From contig JASGCO010000006.1 in NCBI GenBank assembly GCA_030054095.1, positions 119,312 to 183,311 of the forward strand: a stretch of DNA of 64,000 bases. Direction: 5' to 3'. A program made the translations under genes and the position numbers. The notes beneath the pieces are model-generated. The model worked only from the letters and a program-made list of their open reading frames with translations. It ran no database searches and was not told the origin of the DNA. Numbering within the stretch: the first letter of the stretch is position 1; every line of letters starts with the position of its first letter. Below are positions 9,220 through 18,123 of this stretch, piece by piece. Source of the DNA: Sediminibacterium sp. GTDB taxonomy: Bacteria > Bacteroidota > Bacteroidia > B-17B0 > Aurantibacillaceae.

Positions 9220-10458
9220 ATGAAAAAATTAGTTTTAGGCATCTGTTCAGTAAGTTTGGTTTTAGGGTCGTGCCAATCTTCAAGAATGGCATCTTATACC
9301 GATGATGTATATGCTAATCCGGCTGAAGAGAAACGCATTGCTGCTCAAGCAGCAGCTGAAAGAGCAAAAAAGGAAGCAGAGGAACGGCAAAAAGCGGAAA
9401 CAGAACGTTTAGCGCAAAAAGCTAAAGATGATGCTAATCCTTATTATAAAGACCCTGAATTTAATAAAGATGATTATTATGATTATGAATATGCCTCGCG
9501 TGTAAAGCGTTTTCATAATCCTGTATATGGCACAGGGTATTACGATAACTGGTACACTAACAGTTACTGGTATTCGGGCAATCCGGCATTTTACGGATCC
9601 AGTATATATGGTAATAGTACCTGGGGTTTGATGCCAAGCGTGCAGTTTAATTCATATTATAACAACTGGGGGTGGGGACTTGGCTATGGTAATTATTACA
9701 ATGGCTGGAACAATCCATGGGGATGGAATAACGGATGGTCGTATCCGGGATGGGGCTATTATAATAATCCGAATGCGGCGTATTGGGCCGGATATAATCA
9801 GGGATATTATAATGGGTGGTACGGACAGCCTTATGGGTGGAACAATGGTGGCTGGGGGTACTTTAATAGTTTTGATGTTAACAGCGGATACAGCCATGTT
9901 GGTCCCAGAACATCTGTTACCGGAGGCAATAGTTCGCGGATGTCCTATGCGGGAATGAGTGTGAGTGAAGCAGAGAGCACATCGCGTAAATTTTTTGATA
10001 ACGTAATTGCATCTCAGCAATCTACTCCTAAGTTTAGTGAAGAAGCCCGTCCGAGGAAAATACGTCAAAATACGTCCGTCGGCAGTGGTGCAGGACTTAA
10101 TCCGTCAGGAATAGAACAAGGAAGCACTTTAGGAACTGGTCAAAATTCATCAGGCGGTTCTGTCCGCTCCGGAAATGAAGGGGGTATTTTAAACTGGACA
10201 CGTAACCGCATCGAACGTGCTGAAGGAGGATCATCGAATCCGGTGATGTCAGGGTCGTCAGGTTCTGAGAATGCTGGCCCTACACGCGGAAATAATACTA
10301 TAAGAGGTGGAAAGATAAACGAAACACCTGCAACAGAATGGAATACGAACACCGGCACAAACCGTAGTAGCGGCGGCGGTGGCTCTAATTCCGGAGGTGG
10401 TGGTAGTTCTTCGCCAAGGGGTAGTAGTGGATCGGGCGGTTCTTCTCGCCCACGTTAA
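9220..10458 (+). CDS. Tyr/Trp/Gly/Asn-rich lipoprotein
   Basis: A 412-residue predicted lipoprotein. The signal peptide has lipobox LGSC (Cys18), an Ala/Glu/Lys-rich helix (about 35-70, AAERAKKEAEERQKAE) follows, then a long aromatic low-complexity stretch (about 95-225) dominated by Y, W, G and N (NNPWGWNNGW-type runs). The C-terminal third is Ser/Gly/Asn-rich and ends in SGSGGSSRPR. No enzymatic motif. It sits 9 bases upstream of an OmpP1/FadL-like barrel, so the pair is probably one operon, and the lipoprotein may sit at the outer membrane beside the barrel. Function unknown. Confidence 0.75.
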   Translation: MKKLVLGICSVSLVLGSCQSSRMASYTDDVYANPAEEKRIAAQAAAERAKKEAEERQKAETERLAQKAKDDANPYYKDPEFNKDDYYDYEYASRVKRFHNPVYGTGYYDNWYTNSYWYSGNPAFYGSSIYGNSTWGLMPSVQFNSYYNNWGWGLGYGNYYNGWNNPWGWNNGWSYPGWGYYNNPNAAYWAGYNQGYYNGWYGQPYGWNNGGWGYFNSFDVNSGYSHVGPRTSVTGGNSSRMSYAGMSVSEAESTSRKFFDNVIASQQSTPKFSEEARPRKIRQNTSVGSGAGLNPSGIEQGSTLGTGQNSSGGSVRSGNEGGILNWTRNRIERAEGGSSNPVMSGSSGSENAGPTRGNNTIRGGKINETPATEWNTNTGTNRSSGGGGSNSGGGGSSSPRGSSGSGGSSRPR

Positions 10459-10467
10459 GCAGCATTT

Positions 10468-11997
10468 ATGCGTATAGTTATCAGGTTCTTTTTTGTTCTC
10501 CCGTTTGTACTGTTTGCCATTACGTATAAGGCACAGAATGATTTGGACGCATTGCGTTACTCTCAGGGAGGAGTTGGCGGCAGTAACCGGTTTAAGGCCA
10601 TGGGAGGCGCTTTTGGCGCGATTGGCGCGGATGTCAGTTGTTTAAATTATAACCCTGCTGGGATTGGGATTTACCGAAAGGGAGAAATGAACTTCTCGTT
10701 TGGGTTACGATTCAACACCTCTAAAACCCTGCATTATGGGGCGACCTCAGAAGTGTATAGTGCCAATATGGTATATGGTAATTTCGGAATTGCAGGATCG
10801 TGGCAAAGTAAAAGCCATGAGAACGAACGGCACTCATTAGGACTGTCGAGCGTACAGTTGCAAAATTTTAATGGCAGCACACGTTATCAGGCTTATACCA
10901 GGCAATCTATGGCTAATGATATGCTGAGTTATACTTCAGGAAAGGCGATTGGTGGATTAAGCGGTGCCTACGAAGGATTAGCGTTTAATACGTTTTTGAT
11001 TGATACCAGTGCCGGTGGATCCAATTACTATTCGTTTGTAGATCCCAAAAAATCAGTCCTGCAGAGCCGTGAAATACAAACAAAGGGCCGTATGAATGAA
11101 ACGGCTATTGGGTACGCATACGGGTATAAAGATTTATTTTATTTTGGAGCGAGTCTGGGTATTCCCTCTATACGGTACGAATACACATCGGTACATACCG
11201 ATTCAGATGACAAAGACAGTATGCATGTTAAACTGGTGTCTCCCGGAACCTATACCACCTCGTACAGCAATTTGCCGGTCAGTGCCTTTTATACAGATTT
11301 ACTGGGATTTAAAAACATGTCGTACACCGAGAAATTTTCTACAGAGGGAAATGGCTACAATCTTAAATTGGGATTCTTAGCCAGGGTTAATGAGTATTTG
11401 CGCTTCGGAGCGTATGTGCATACACCCTCTTTCTTTAGTCTGACAGACCGGTTTAGTTACAATTTAAAGGTTAATTGGGATTCGGGGAAATCAACGGAAG
11501 CCGGCTATCCGGATAAAGAAGGAATTTATAAATATGAACTGATAACTCCCGGCCGTTATGGGGCCAGTCTTTCATTTGTTTATAAGAAACTGCTTGTTAT
11601 TGGTGCGGACTATGAAGGTATTAATTACGGGAAAGCCATATTAAATAGTGATAATCCCAAAGATTTTGAAGGCGTAAATGTAGTTATTAAAAATAAGTAC
11701 AAAACAGGACATAATTTTAGATTTGGTGGAGAATTAAACCTTACACCGGTCTTTTTAAGAGCGGGATACGCCAGCTATGGGTCGCCTTTTGGAGATGTGT
11801 TTAGTGGCCCTCAGGTGCGCAATATAATTAGTGTAGGGGCAGGTCTCAGAACCCGTTCAGGATTATATTTTGATGTGGCATATCAACGTCAGTTAACAAA
11901 AGAAGATTATTATTTGTTACGACCTTCTTACATCGCAAAAAGTCAATTAACAAATACTGGTACAGTTTTTGCAATTTCAATAGGGTGTAAATTTTAG
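10468..11997 (+). CDS. OmpP1/FadL-type outer membrane barrel
   Basis: A 509-residue outer membrane protein with a signal peptide (about 1-22, ending YKAQ). After it comes LRYSQGGVGGSNRFKAMGG...GADVSCLNYNPAGI, the FadL/OmpP1/TodX N-terminal hatch-region pattern. The rest alternates hydrophobic and polar residues with many aromatics, as expected of a transmembrane beta-barrel ending in Phe. Members carry hydrophobic compounds such as long-chain fatty acids or aromatic hydrocarbons across the outer membrane; the substrate here cannot be told. Co-transcribed with the preceding lipoprotein. Confidence 0.78.
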   Translation: MRIVIRFFFVLPFVLFAITYKAQNDLDALRYSQGGVGGSNRFKAMGGAFGAIGADVSCLNYNPAGIGIYRKGEMNFSFGLRFNTSKTLHYGATSEVYSANMVYGNFGIAGSWQSKSHENERHSLGLSSVQLQNFNGSTRYQAYTRQSMANDMLSYTSGKAIGGLSGAYEGLAFNTFLIDTSAGGSNYYSFVDPKKSVLQSREIQTKGRMNETAIGYAYGYKDLFYFGASLGIPSIRYEYTSVHTDSDDKDSMHVKLVSPGTYTTSYSNLPVSAFYTDLLGFKNMSYTEKFSTEGNGYNLKLGFLARVNEYLRFGAYVHTPSFFSLTDRFSYNLKVNWDSGKSTEAGYPDKEGIYKYELITPGRYGASLSFVYKKLLVIGADYEGINYGKAILNSDNPKDFEGVNVVIKNKYKTGHNFRFGGELNLTPVFLRAGYASYGSPFGDVFSGPQVRNIISVGAGLRTRSGLYFDVAYQRQLTKEDYYLLRPSYIAKSQLTNTGTVFAISIGCKF

Positions 11998-12082
11998 TTA
12001 CTATATTCTTAAAAGAAAAGAAATTAGAATTTGCTATTTCATTGCTAATTGTTTCATGGGGATAAAACATTAGCAAGAGTAT

Positions 12083-12117
12083 AAAGGGGCTGACTTTATT
12101 AAGATAGTCCCTTTTTT
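12083..12117 (+). terminator. Rho-independent terminator of the FadL-like gene
   Basis: Nine-pair stem AAAGGGGCT / AGTCCCTTT (one G-T pair) with a 14-base loop and a six-T run. Confidence 0.65.
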
Positions 12118-12313
12118 ATTTAAAAGCCTATAAGTGGAATGCCAAGAACAGATATGGTTTAGTGAAGTGTTTAAGAAGAAAATTAGCAATAGTTTTGGTG
12201 CTTAATTTCAAATAACCATTAGTGTTGGTTGCGACGGCAGGTAGGATATTAAGGTCTGTTTTCAAATACAATCTTATGTTAAAAATGCATGTATTAGTCT
12301 AATCTGTGGGGGT

Positions 12314-12353
12314 TAAAAAACACGAGGCTGTCCTTTTGAGACAGCCTCGTGTT
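12314..12353 (-). terminator. Rho-independent terminator of the 632-residue T9SS gene
   Basis: Perfect 14-pair stem AACACGAGGCTGTC (12319-12332) / 12340-12353 with a 7-base loop. The flanking A-run gives a U-run on the minus-strand transcript. Confidence 0.88.
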
Positions 12354-12377
12354 TAGTGTTTGAAATGAAAGCAATAC

Positions 12378-14276
12378 TTACTTCACAATTGTCAGTTTAG
12401 TATTAAGTACTTTTTCATTGGTTTTTACAATTACAATGTAAGTACCTTGTTTAAAGGACTCTGTATTAATTGTAATTTCGTTCTGACCTAATCCTAAGGT
12501 TTCTTTCTCTTTCGCATAAACCACTTTTCCGGTTACATCAACAACAGATATTTCAACGGAAGCTGTTTCTTCTAATTTAACAGCAATAGTGGCTGCATTT
12601 GAAGCCGGATTTGGATAAACACCTATTTTGCTGTCTTTTTCAAGATTTACTAAACCTACAGTGTTATATACAGCAGAAGAACTGTTTAATACATCGTGAC
12701 TTACAGTATCCTGTACAAAAGCGATATATTCATAAGCTACAGTCGGAGAATTGATCCAGAAATCAAAGGAGTTTTGAGCAGGAGTAGCAACCGTAACAGC
12801 GGTATGATTAAAACTTGCATTTACTGGTGTTCCAACAGTAAGATTCGCCAATGAACCTGCGCCATTAGGATTCATTACACGCATTGCATGGTAATAATCT
12901 TTTTGGCTGGTGGCAGCGCTCGGATAGTTGTAATATTTCTGAGCCAATACCTGAAATAATCTTACGCGGTTACCGGTTGTGGTAACATAAGGTGTAACAG
13001 TGGTTGTACCTACAATATTATTACCTACAACAGAAATGGATGAGCTCATATCTACCCAGGCAGGTTCCGCTTTAGCGGCATTGATCTCCGCCTGATTATG
13101 TGCCTGCATTTCAGTTACACCGTTTGTAATAGCGTATGGAATACCCTGTACATCATAGAAACCACGACGCACATTGCCATGTTGATTGTAACTAGGATCA
13201 TTTCCTGCTCCCGGCCAGTTCATCTGATACTTAATTACATTCACCTGACCGCCAGTATTAGGATTATTCGTGTTCATTAAAGGATCGAATGTTACATTCA
13301 GCCCGGCACAAGGTCCACAGGTTGAAGAGGAGAATTCTTCGATAAGCGCGTTACGCGGGCGTGACTGTGTTGCCACATGAATAATGGCCACGGCAGTATC
13401 GTTAGTACGGTTTGTTTCAGTTACCCCGTTTACTGAGTTAACCCAGGCTTTTAAGGTATGCGTTCCGGCAGCTAATGCACCGGTTGGAGTAGTAAATGAA
13501 TAGGCTGCTGATTGCAGAAATCCTAACGCCGAGAAATTCATCGTTTGATTTACCACCGCGTTATTATCTAAACGGTAAGACATAGCAGCTGTGTTTACTG
13601 CTGCCCCCCCGTTATTTTTAAAACTACCAGATACAGAAACAGTACCACCAGGAGCCATATAAACAGGTGTACTGGTCAGAGTTGTTACTGCACCATCGTT
13701 GGCAGCAACTACTTGTGCAGAAATGTTGTCGAGAAACAACAAATACATATCATTTGAGTTGTTGCGGAAGGCAACACGAATGTTTTGTCCCACAAAAGAG
13801 TTCAGGTTGACTGCACGTTGAGTCCAAGCGGAATTCTCAGCATTAACGGTTAATAGTGTATTGGTAAATGACGCTGTTGTTGTTCCGGTAGTAGATACTA
13901 ATACCTGATAACCATCTGGGTACTGAGAATCCGTAGCAATTGCTTCCCAAACCAAATGTGTATTAGGTGCAACCGTAAACTGAGGGCTGATTAGCCAATC
14001 ATTCGATGTCCCGGCAGGATTATACCAAGATGTACTAACCGCTACTTTACCATAAGTGGGATACCCCGATGAAACATCACGGGTTACCCATGCATTTGTT
14101 CCAAAATTGTAAGCTGATAGGTTTGTTACCACAGTATTACCGTCCACATTGTTTTGCATCCATCCGGCGGGTAATCCCGGAGGCGTCGCTGAAGTAAAAT
14201 CCTGATTCCATAGGATAGTTTGCGCATTAACGGCAGCGGCAGCTAATAGCGTGATTGATAGTAGTTTTTTTTTCAT
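12378..14276 (-). CDS. T9SS-exported protein with Omp28/thioredoxin-like domain
   Basis: 632 residues with a signal peptide (about 1-18). Residues ~20-195 are a jelly-roll 'choice-of-anchor J' module (ILWNQDFTSATPPGLPAGW ... NDMYLLFLDNISAQ). Residues ~200-300 form a CARDB-like beta domain. Residues ~305-530 look like an Omp28-type thioredoxin-fold region starting RNALIEEFSSSTCGPC, with the CGPC redox motif near residue 319. The last ~75 residues (IGVYPNPASNAATIAV ... FKQGTYIVIVKTNEKV) are a type A T9SS sorting domain. Probably a surface-attached or secreted redox-active or adhesive protein. Transcribed alone, with its own strong terminator. Confidence 0.78.
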   Translation of the reverse strand: MKKKLLSITLLAAAAVNAQTILWNQDFTSATPPGLPAGWMQNNVDGNTVVTNLSAYNFGTNAWVTRDVSSGYPTYGKVAVSTSWYNPAGTSNDWLISPQFTVAPNTHLVWEAIATDSQYPDGYQVLVSTTGTTTASFTNTLLTVNAENSAWTQRAVNLNSFVGQNIRVAFRNNSNDMYLLFLDNISAQVVAANDGAVTTLTSTPVYMAPGGTVSVSGSFKNNGGAAVNTAAMSYRLDNNAVVNQTMNFSALGFLQSAAYSFTTPTGALAAGTHTLKAWVNSVNGVTETNRTNDTAVAIIHVATQSRPRNALIEEFSSSTCGPCAGLNVTFDPLMNTNNPNTGGQVNVIKYQMNWPGAGNDPSYNQHGNVRRGFYDVQGIPYAITNGVTEMQAHNQAEINAAKAEPAWVDMSSSISVVGNNIVGTTTVTPYVTTTGNRVRLFQVLAQKYYNYPSAATSQKDYYHAMRVMNPNGAGSLANLTVGTPVNASFNHTAVTVATPAQNSFDFWINSPTVAYEYIAFVQDTVSHDVLNSSSAVYNTVGLVNLEKDSKIGVYPNPASNAATIAVKLEETASVEISVVDVTGKVVYAKEKETLGLGQNEITINTESFKQGTYIVIVKTNEKVLNTKLTIVK

Positions 14277-14652
14277 GTTGATTTTTGTCTTAAAATTAAA
14301 TCGAGTTAGTTGCCCACAAGTTTAATATTTTTTCAGTTACACGCTAAAAGTTTAACTTTAATACTTTAACATTAGTCCAGATTTCTTTTGTTTGCTATCT
14401 TCTTTCTGGATGGTTTGATTTTTACCAGTATAATACATAATAAATATAAGCTTAACCATAGTCTTTTTTGACTAGGTGTACTGTAAAACAGGAACATATT
14501 TTGAATCACTTGTATGAATACAAAAAATCCTTGCTGGTTTATGGCAAGGATTCTAATATCTGTAACTTATCTGTTTAACGTAAAATAAAAACAACTCAAA
14601 AATTGAGAGCCGTTTTTCCTACAGTCATAAAAAACAGTAATTTAATGTGTTT
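14277..14652. other. 376-bp intergenic region
   Basis: AT-rich. Contains the probable terminator of the upstream minus-strand gene at 14522-14552. The rest is presumably the promoter region of the 632-residue T9SS gene, but no clear TAnnTTTG element is visible. Confidence 0.5.
14522..14552 (-). terminator. Rho-independent terminator
   Basis: Stem AATCCTTGC / GCAAGGATT with a 9-base loop. A run of A on the plus strand gives the U-tract for minus-strand transcription. Lies 100 bases beyond the stop of the 255-residue T9SS gene. Confidence 0.7.
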
Positions 14653-15420
14653 TTAATCGACGATAACACGTTTGGTGGTTATAGAACCTTTTTTATCGCT
14701 TAATGTTACAAAATAAACACCTGAACTAAGACCTGAAAGATCTACTGAAATTTTATTTTTGCCTTCGTTTAACACTTCCGTTTTTCTACTGATAGTATTG
14801 CCCAACAAGCCAACTAGTTGCACCTGAACAGAGGTTTCAGATTTTGAAGCAATATCAATAAATGCGCGGTTTTGAGAGTTAGGATTAGGATAAATGTCTG
14901 ATATAGTGGCTATCTGACGGGAAATTTCGTTGATGCCAACAAATTCATTGTAATTAAAGGTGATGGACACACTCTCTGAAGCGACAGCAGCATTTACCAA
15001 ACGGTAACGTACAGTAGATTTACCTTCAACGGAGGCCTCTGTTAAATCAGCAGAAAGAGAAACCGTTCCTCCAGGAGCAATAGCCATTACCGCTGAACTA
15101 ACTGCCGGAGGTAAACAACCGCCTGAATTACCAATGCTCGGTCCAACACAAAAAAACGCTTCAGCATTATCTCCAGGGCCAACAGAATTTAAAAGATCGT
15201 CAAAACGACGAAGGTTAACGGTTACAGTAGAGGCACTTGTATTTTCTACAATCAACTCATGACTAAAAGTTCGGGTAGCGCCTACATTGTGACTAAATGA
15301 AGCACCGTTATTTACAACTGCACCACCATTGTCATGATCTAAAACGCGAAAAGAGGTCTGGCCTTGTAAACCAATGGAAAGACAAAGACCTGTAAGTAAA
15401 ATAAGTAAATTCTGCTTCAT
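14653..15420 (-). CDS. Small T9SS-exported protein
   Basis: 255 residues: signal peptide (about 1-20, GLQGQ), then one beta-rich domain (about 22-155; FSHELIVENTSASTVTVNLRR, then PGGTVSLSADLTEASVEGKSTVRYRL), then a type A sorting domain (about 170-255; ISDIYPNPNSQNRAFIDI ... LSSGVYFVTLSDKKGSITTKR). The core resembles the small Ig-like domains found in secreted Bacteroidota proteins and has no catalytic motif. It should be exported by T9SS. Role unknown. Confidence 0.75.
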   Translation of the reverse strand: MKQNLLILLTGLCLSIGLQGQTSFRVLDHDNGGAVVNNGASFSHNVGATRTFSHELIVENTSASTVTVNLRRFDDLLNSVGPGDNAEAFFCVGPSIGNSGGCLPPAVSSAVMAIAPGGTVSLSADLTEASVEGKSTVRYRLVNAAVASESVSITFNYNEFVGINEISRQIATISDIYPNPNSQNRAFIDIASKSETSVQVQLVGLLGNTISRKTEVLNEGKNKISVDLSGLSSGVYFVTLSDKKGSITTKRVIVD

Positions 15421-15542
15421 AACTAAATAGTTTAAAAAAAGTGATATTTTAAAATTACGGATTTTGATGTTACATTATAATAAATCTTAAATATTTAACA
15501 TCTTTCATAAAAAAAGATTAACGTTTTTCTGATCGTTATTCC

Positions 15543-15577
15543 AAAAACAAAAAGCGATGTCCTTTAGAACATCGCTT
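15543..15577 (-). terminator. Terminator of rpmE2
   Basis: Stem AAGCGATGT / ACATCGCTT with an 8-base loop and an adjacent A-rich run (U-run in the minus-strand RNA), 26 bases past the rpmE2 stop. Confidence 0.85.
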
Positions 15578-15602
15578 AAGCAATTATTAAATCAACACAC
15601 GA

Positions 15603-15854
15603 TTATTTCTTTTTTTCGTAGCGGCTTTTGTATTTGTCAATACGACCTGCTGTATCCACCAACACTTGCTTACCAGTGTAAAATGGGTGAGAAGTCATTG
15701 AAATATCCAACTTTACCAGTGGGTATTCATTACCGTCTTCCCATGTAATGTTTTCTTTTGTGTCGGCGCAGGAACGCGTTAAAAACGCATAACCATTACT
15801 CATATCTTTAAATACACACAATCTGTAGTTTTCCGGATGTAATTCTTTTTTCAT
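15603..15854 (-). CDS. rpmE2: 50S ribosomal protein L31 type B
   Basis: 83 residues starting [19 protein letters not shown] and containing [14 protein letters not shown] and [20 protein letters not shown], the classic L31 pattern. The zinc-binding CxxC pairs of type A L31 are absent, so this is the zinc-independent C-minus (type B) form. It binds the large subunit at the central protuberance and bridges to the small subunit. Single-gene unit with a -7 box at 15876-15883 and a strong terminator. Confidence 0.95.
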   Translation of the reverse strand: MKKELHPENYRLCVFKDMSNGYAFLTRSCADTKENITWEDGNEYPLVKLDISMTSHPFYTGKQVLVDTAGRIDKYKSRYEKKK

Positions 15855-15875
15855 GACCTATTCAAAATTGGGCTA

Positions 15876-15883
15876 CAAATATA
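15876..15883 (-). promoter_or_regulatory. -7 promoter box for rpmE2
   Basis: On the minus strand this reads TATATTTG, an exact TAnnTTTG match, 21 bases before the rpmE2 ATG. Confidence 0.6.
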
Positions 15884-15941
15884 CATTTTCTTTATTTAAA
15901 AATTACACCATTCTGTTAAAAAATAAATACCTGATTATCAA

Positions 15942-17285
15942 TTATTTATCTTTAATTAATTGGATTCGTTCCCGATAAAGGAACTTTTCCTGTGTACTTT
16001 CGAAGGGTCTGTAAACATAATAAACGTATCCGGTTTTTATTTTGATGCGTTCAGCGCTATGGTGTTGTAGTTTATAGATGCCATTGATTTGGCCGGTATG
16101 CGCATCAATCTGTTTAAGGTACTGCCTGCCATCTCTGCTAAAATGGGCATATAGTTTGTTTTCGGTTTCGTCCTTCAGAACATCGCGTTTCCAGTCTTGC
16201 CAGCGTTTTGGGTGATGATAGGCAATAGCTACGCTGTCGGTAAGTGTACCATCGGTATTAAAATGAAACAAAAAATTACTGTGGTGGTCAAGAATACAAA
16301 TGGTATCATTAATGGTAAACAAAGGGGCATAAAGTGGTGAATAAAACATGGATTTTGTAAACCCGCTCATTAAAGCGGCAATAACAGTTTTGTCAGTATT
16401 ATAGTAGCTTGCTAAACGTCTTGCCTCTAGTTTTTGCCGGGATGGCAGGTACTCATATTCCAGATTGTAAAGTTTCATCAATTCCGTATCCGTAATGGTT
16501 TTTAACTTTCTGGATACACTATCCCCGTTTTTTAGTGTGTAGTAATTAAATAAGGGAAAATCGGGCCACTCATTGCTAAAGTAGAATTGTCCGTGCAAAC
16601 TGTCTTTAATAGGTTTAACCTGCTCCTGAAACTGCCGCGAATGCAGGTGCCATAAGTAGAGGGTATTGGCCATTACGTCCACTTTAAACAAGGTGTCTTT
16701 GCAAATCAGAATGGTACCGCCGGTATAGTCTCTGAAAAACTGTTGGGGCGTTCCGGCATATTCCGGTATTTCAGTACTGTAAATGATTTTACCGGCATAA
16801 TCACTCAGTTTAAGCTGGTATTTTTCCTTAGAGTGTTTCCCGGTGGTCAATAAAATAAAGCGGTCTTCATAAAAGTCAAAATCCAATATACTGTAATCGG
16901 GTTTACCTACCAGAGTTTCAGGAAGAACTTTGGCGTTTACATCAACGTCTGGTAACAGGAAAGGGTTTTCTTTCATCGTAATCCGAATGAGTCCCGTATC
17001 GGTTAGCCGAAGTTGTTTGGTTTGTGCAGTAAACCCAAAATGGGTAAAAACCAGTTTATACGATGGTTGTACAGGAACGGTACACTCGAAGTACCCTTTA
17101 GCGTTAGTCTGGCAGAACCGTGTACTGTTGTACAACTGAACGTGAACCTGTGTTAACGGAAGCTGATTTTCTTCTGAAAAAACATAACCTCTCAATGTAA
17201 GTGTTTGACTTTGTACCTGAGCCAAAAACAAAAAAGACAGAATATACAGAAGTAAGCGCATTTGTCTATAAGACACATTATGCAA
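15942..17285 (-). CDS. Secreted protein with CarboxypepD_reg-like domain
   Basis: 447 residues with a signal peptide (about 1-27, AQVQSQ). Residues ~28-115 form a carboxypeptidase regulatory-like/transthyretin-fold domain (LRGYVFSEENQLPLTQVHVQL, then GYFECTVPVQPSYKLVFTHFGF), the fold at the N-terminus of many SusC-like proteins. Here no TonB plug or barrel follows. Residues ~130-447 have repeated blade-like beta segments (YSILDFDFYEDRFILLTTG, TINDTICILDHHSNFLFHFN) suggesting a beta-propeller. It is the last gene of an apparent four-gene operon, 11 bases after prmA. Function not recognised. Confidence 0.6.
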   Translation of the reverse strand: MHNVSYRQMRLLLYILSFLFLAQVQSQTLTLRGYVFSEENQLPLTQVHVQLYNSTRFCQTNAKGYFECTVPVQPSYKLVFTHFGFTAQTKQLRLTDTGLIRITMKENPFLLPDVDVNAKVLPETLVGKPDYSILDFDFYEDRFILLTTGKHSKEKYQLKLSDYAGKIIYSTEIPEYAGTPQQFFRDYTGGTILICKDTLFKVDVMANTLYLWHLHSRQFQEQVKPIKDSLHGQFYFSNEWPDFPLFNYYTLKNGDSVSRKLKTITDTELMKLYNLEYEYLPSRQKLEARRLASYYNTDKTVIAALMSGFTKSMFYSPLYAPLFTINDTICILDHHSNFLFHFNTDGTLTDSVAIAYHHPKRWQDWKRDVLKDETENKLYAHFSRDGRQYLKQIDAHTGQINGIYKLQHHSAERIKIKTGYVYYVYRPFESTQEKFLYRERIQLIKDK

Positions 17286-17296
17286 AAAAATCCATA

Positions 17297-18121
17297 TTAT
17301 TTTTTTAAATGCAGAATGGCCCAGCCATTACGCGAACTGGTTTCAGAATACTGAAAACCACACAGAGTGGCTTGTTGTTTTAGTTCTTCAACATCAGTAG
17401 TAAAAAAACCGCTTAACAGTAAATGCCCGTTAGTATTCATACAGCCGAAATAGCGGTTCATATCCTGTTTTAAAACATTTTTATTAATGTTAGCCAGAAT
17501 AACGTCAAACGTTGGTTTTTCGGGTAAAACAGAGGCATCTCCTTTTTTTACATCAATATCTGAGGCCCCGTTTACCTGACAGTTTTCAATACTGTTTTCC
17601 ACGCTCCACTCATCAATATCTATGGCAAGGGTTTTACCGGCTCCCAGTTTTTTGGCAAGTATTGCCAGCACACCAGTACCACATCCCATATCCAAAACCG
17701 ATTTTTGAATTACATCCAGTTCAAACAGTGCTTTACACATTTGCCAGGTGGTGTCGTGGTGACCCGTTCCAAAACTCATTTTTGGGGTAATCTCTATGTT
17801 GTATTTAACATCGTTGTGATGTGGATGAAAGTGTGCCCGTATGCAAACAAGGTTTTCTACAACCACGGGTTCAAAGTTAGACTCCCAGCTGGCATTCCAG
17901 TTTTGTTCCGCTATTTCCTCAATAGTCCATTGAAACGAAATCCCTTCCAGTTCAATGGCGGAAAGGTTTACTCCCGGATCTGCGCTTTCCGGTAAATAGG
18001 CGGTAAATCCATTTGCAGTGGTGTCAAAACTTTCAAAAGCGCCCTCTCCCAAAAGGGCAATAAGAATATCGCTCCCGGGCTGCGGAGGCGATACAGTAAA
18101 ATGATACGCCAGATACTTCAT
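17297..18121 (-). CDS. prmA: Ribosomal protein L11 methyltransferase
   Basis: 274-residue SAM-dependent methyltransferase. The N-terminal ~85 residues match the PrmA substrate-recognition domain. The Rossmann methyltransferase domain carries motif I VLDMGCGTGVLAILAKKLGA (about 141-160) and motif IV FDVILANINKNV. PrmA trimethylates lysines and the alpha-amino group of L11. Two bases downstream of tpiA and 11 bases upstream of the CarboxypepD_reg-like gene, so part of a minus-strand operon. Confidence 0.92.
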   Translation of the reverse strand: MKYLAYHFTVSPPQPGSDILIALLGEGAFESFDTTANGFTAYLPESADPGVNLSAIELEGISFQWTIEEIAEQNWNASWESNFEPVVVENLVCIRAHFHPHHNDVKYNIEITPKMSFGTGHHDTTWQMCKALFELDVIQKSVLDMGCGTGVLAILAKKLGAGKTLAIDIDEWSVENSIENCQVNGASDIDVKKGDASVLPEKPTFDVILANINKNVLKQDMNRYFGCMNTNGHLLLSGFFTTDVEELKQQATLCGFQYSETSSRNGWAILHLKK

Positions 18122-18123
18122 AA

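Larger units (their letters stand above)
11998..12377. other. 380-bp intergenic region between convergent genes
   Basis: Holds two opposing terminators (12083-12117 and 12314-12353). The ~200 bases between them are AT-rich with no open frame, promoter or RNA gene that I can support. Confidence 0.6.

Noticed and set aside
9652..10068. Open frames antisense or shifted to the aromatic lipoprotein gene
   Set aside because: They arise from the low-complexity repeat composition (runs of Ile/Pro) and have no start signals or homologous look.
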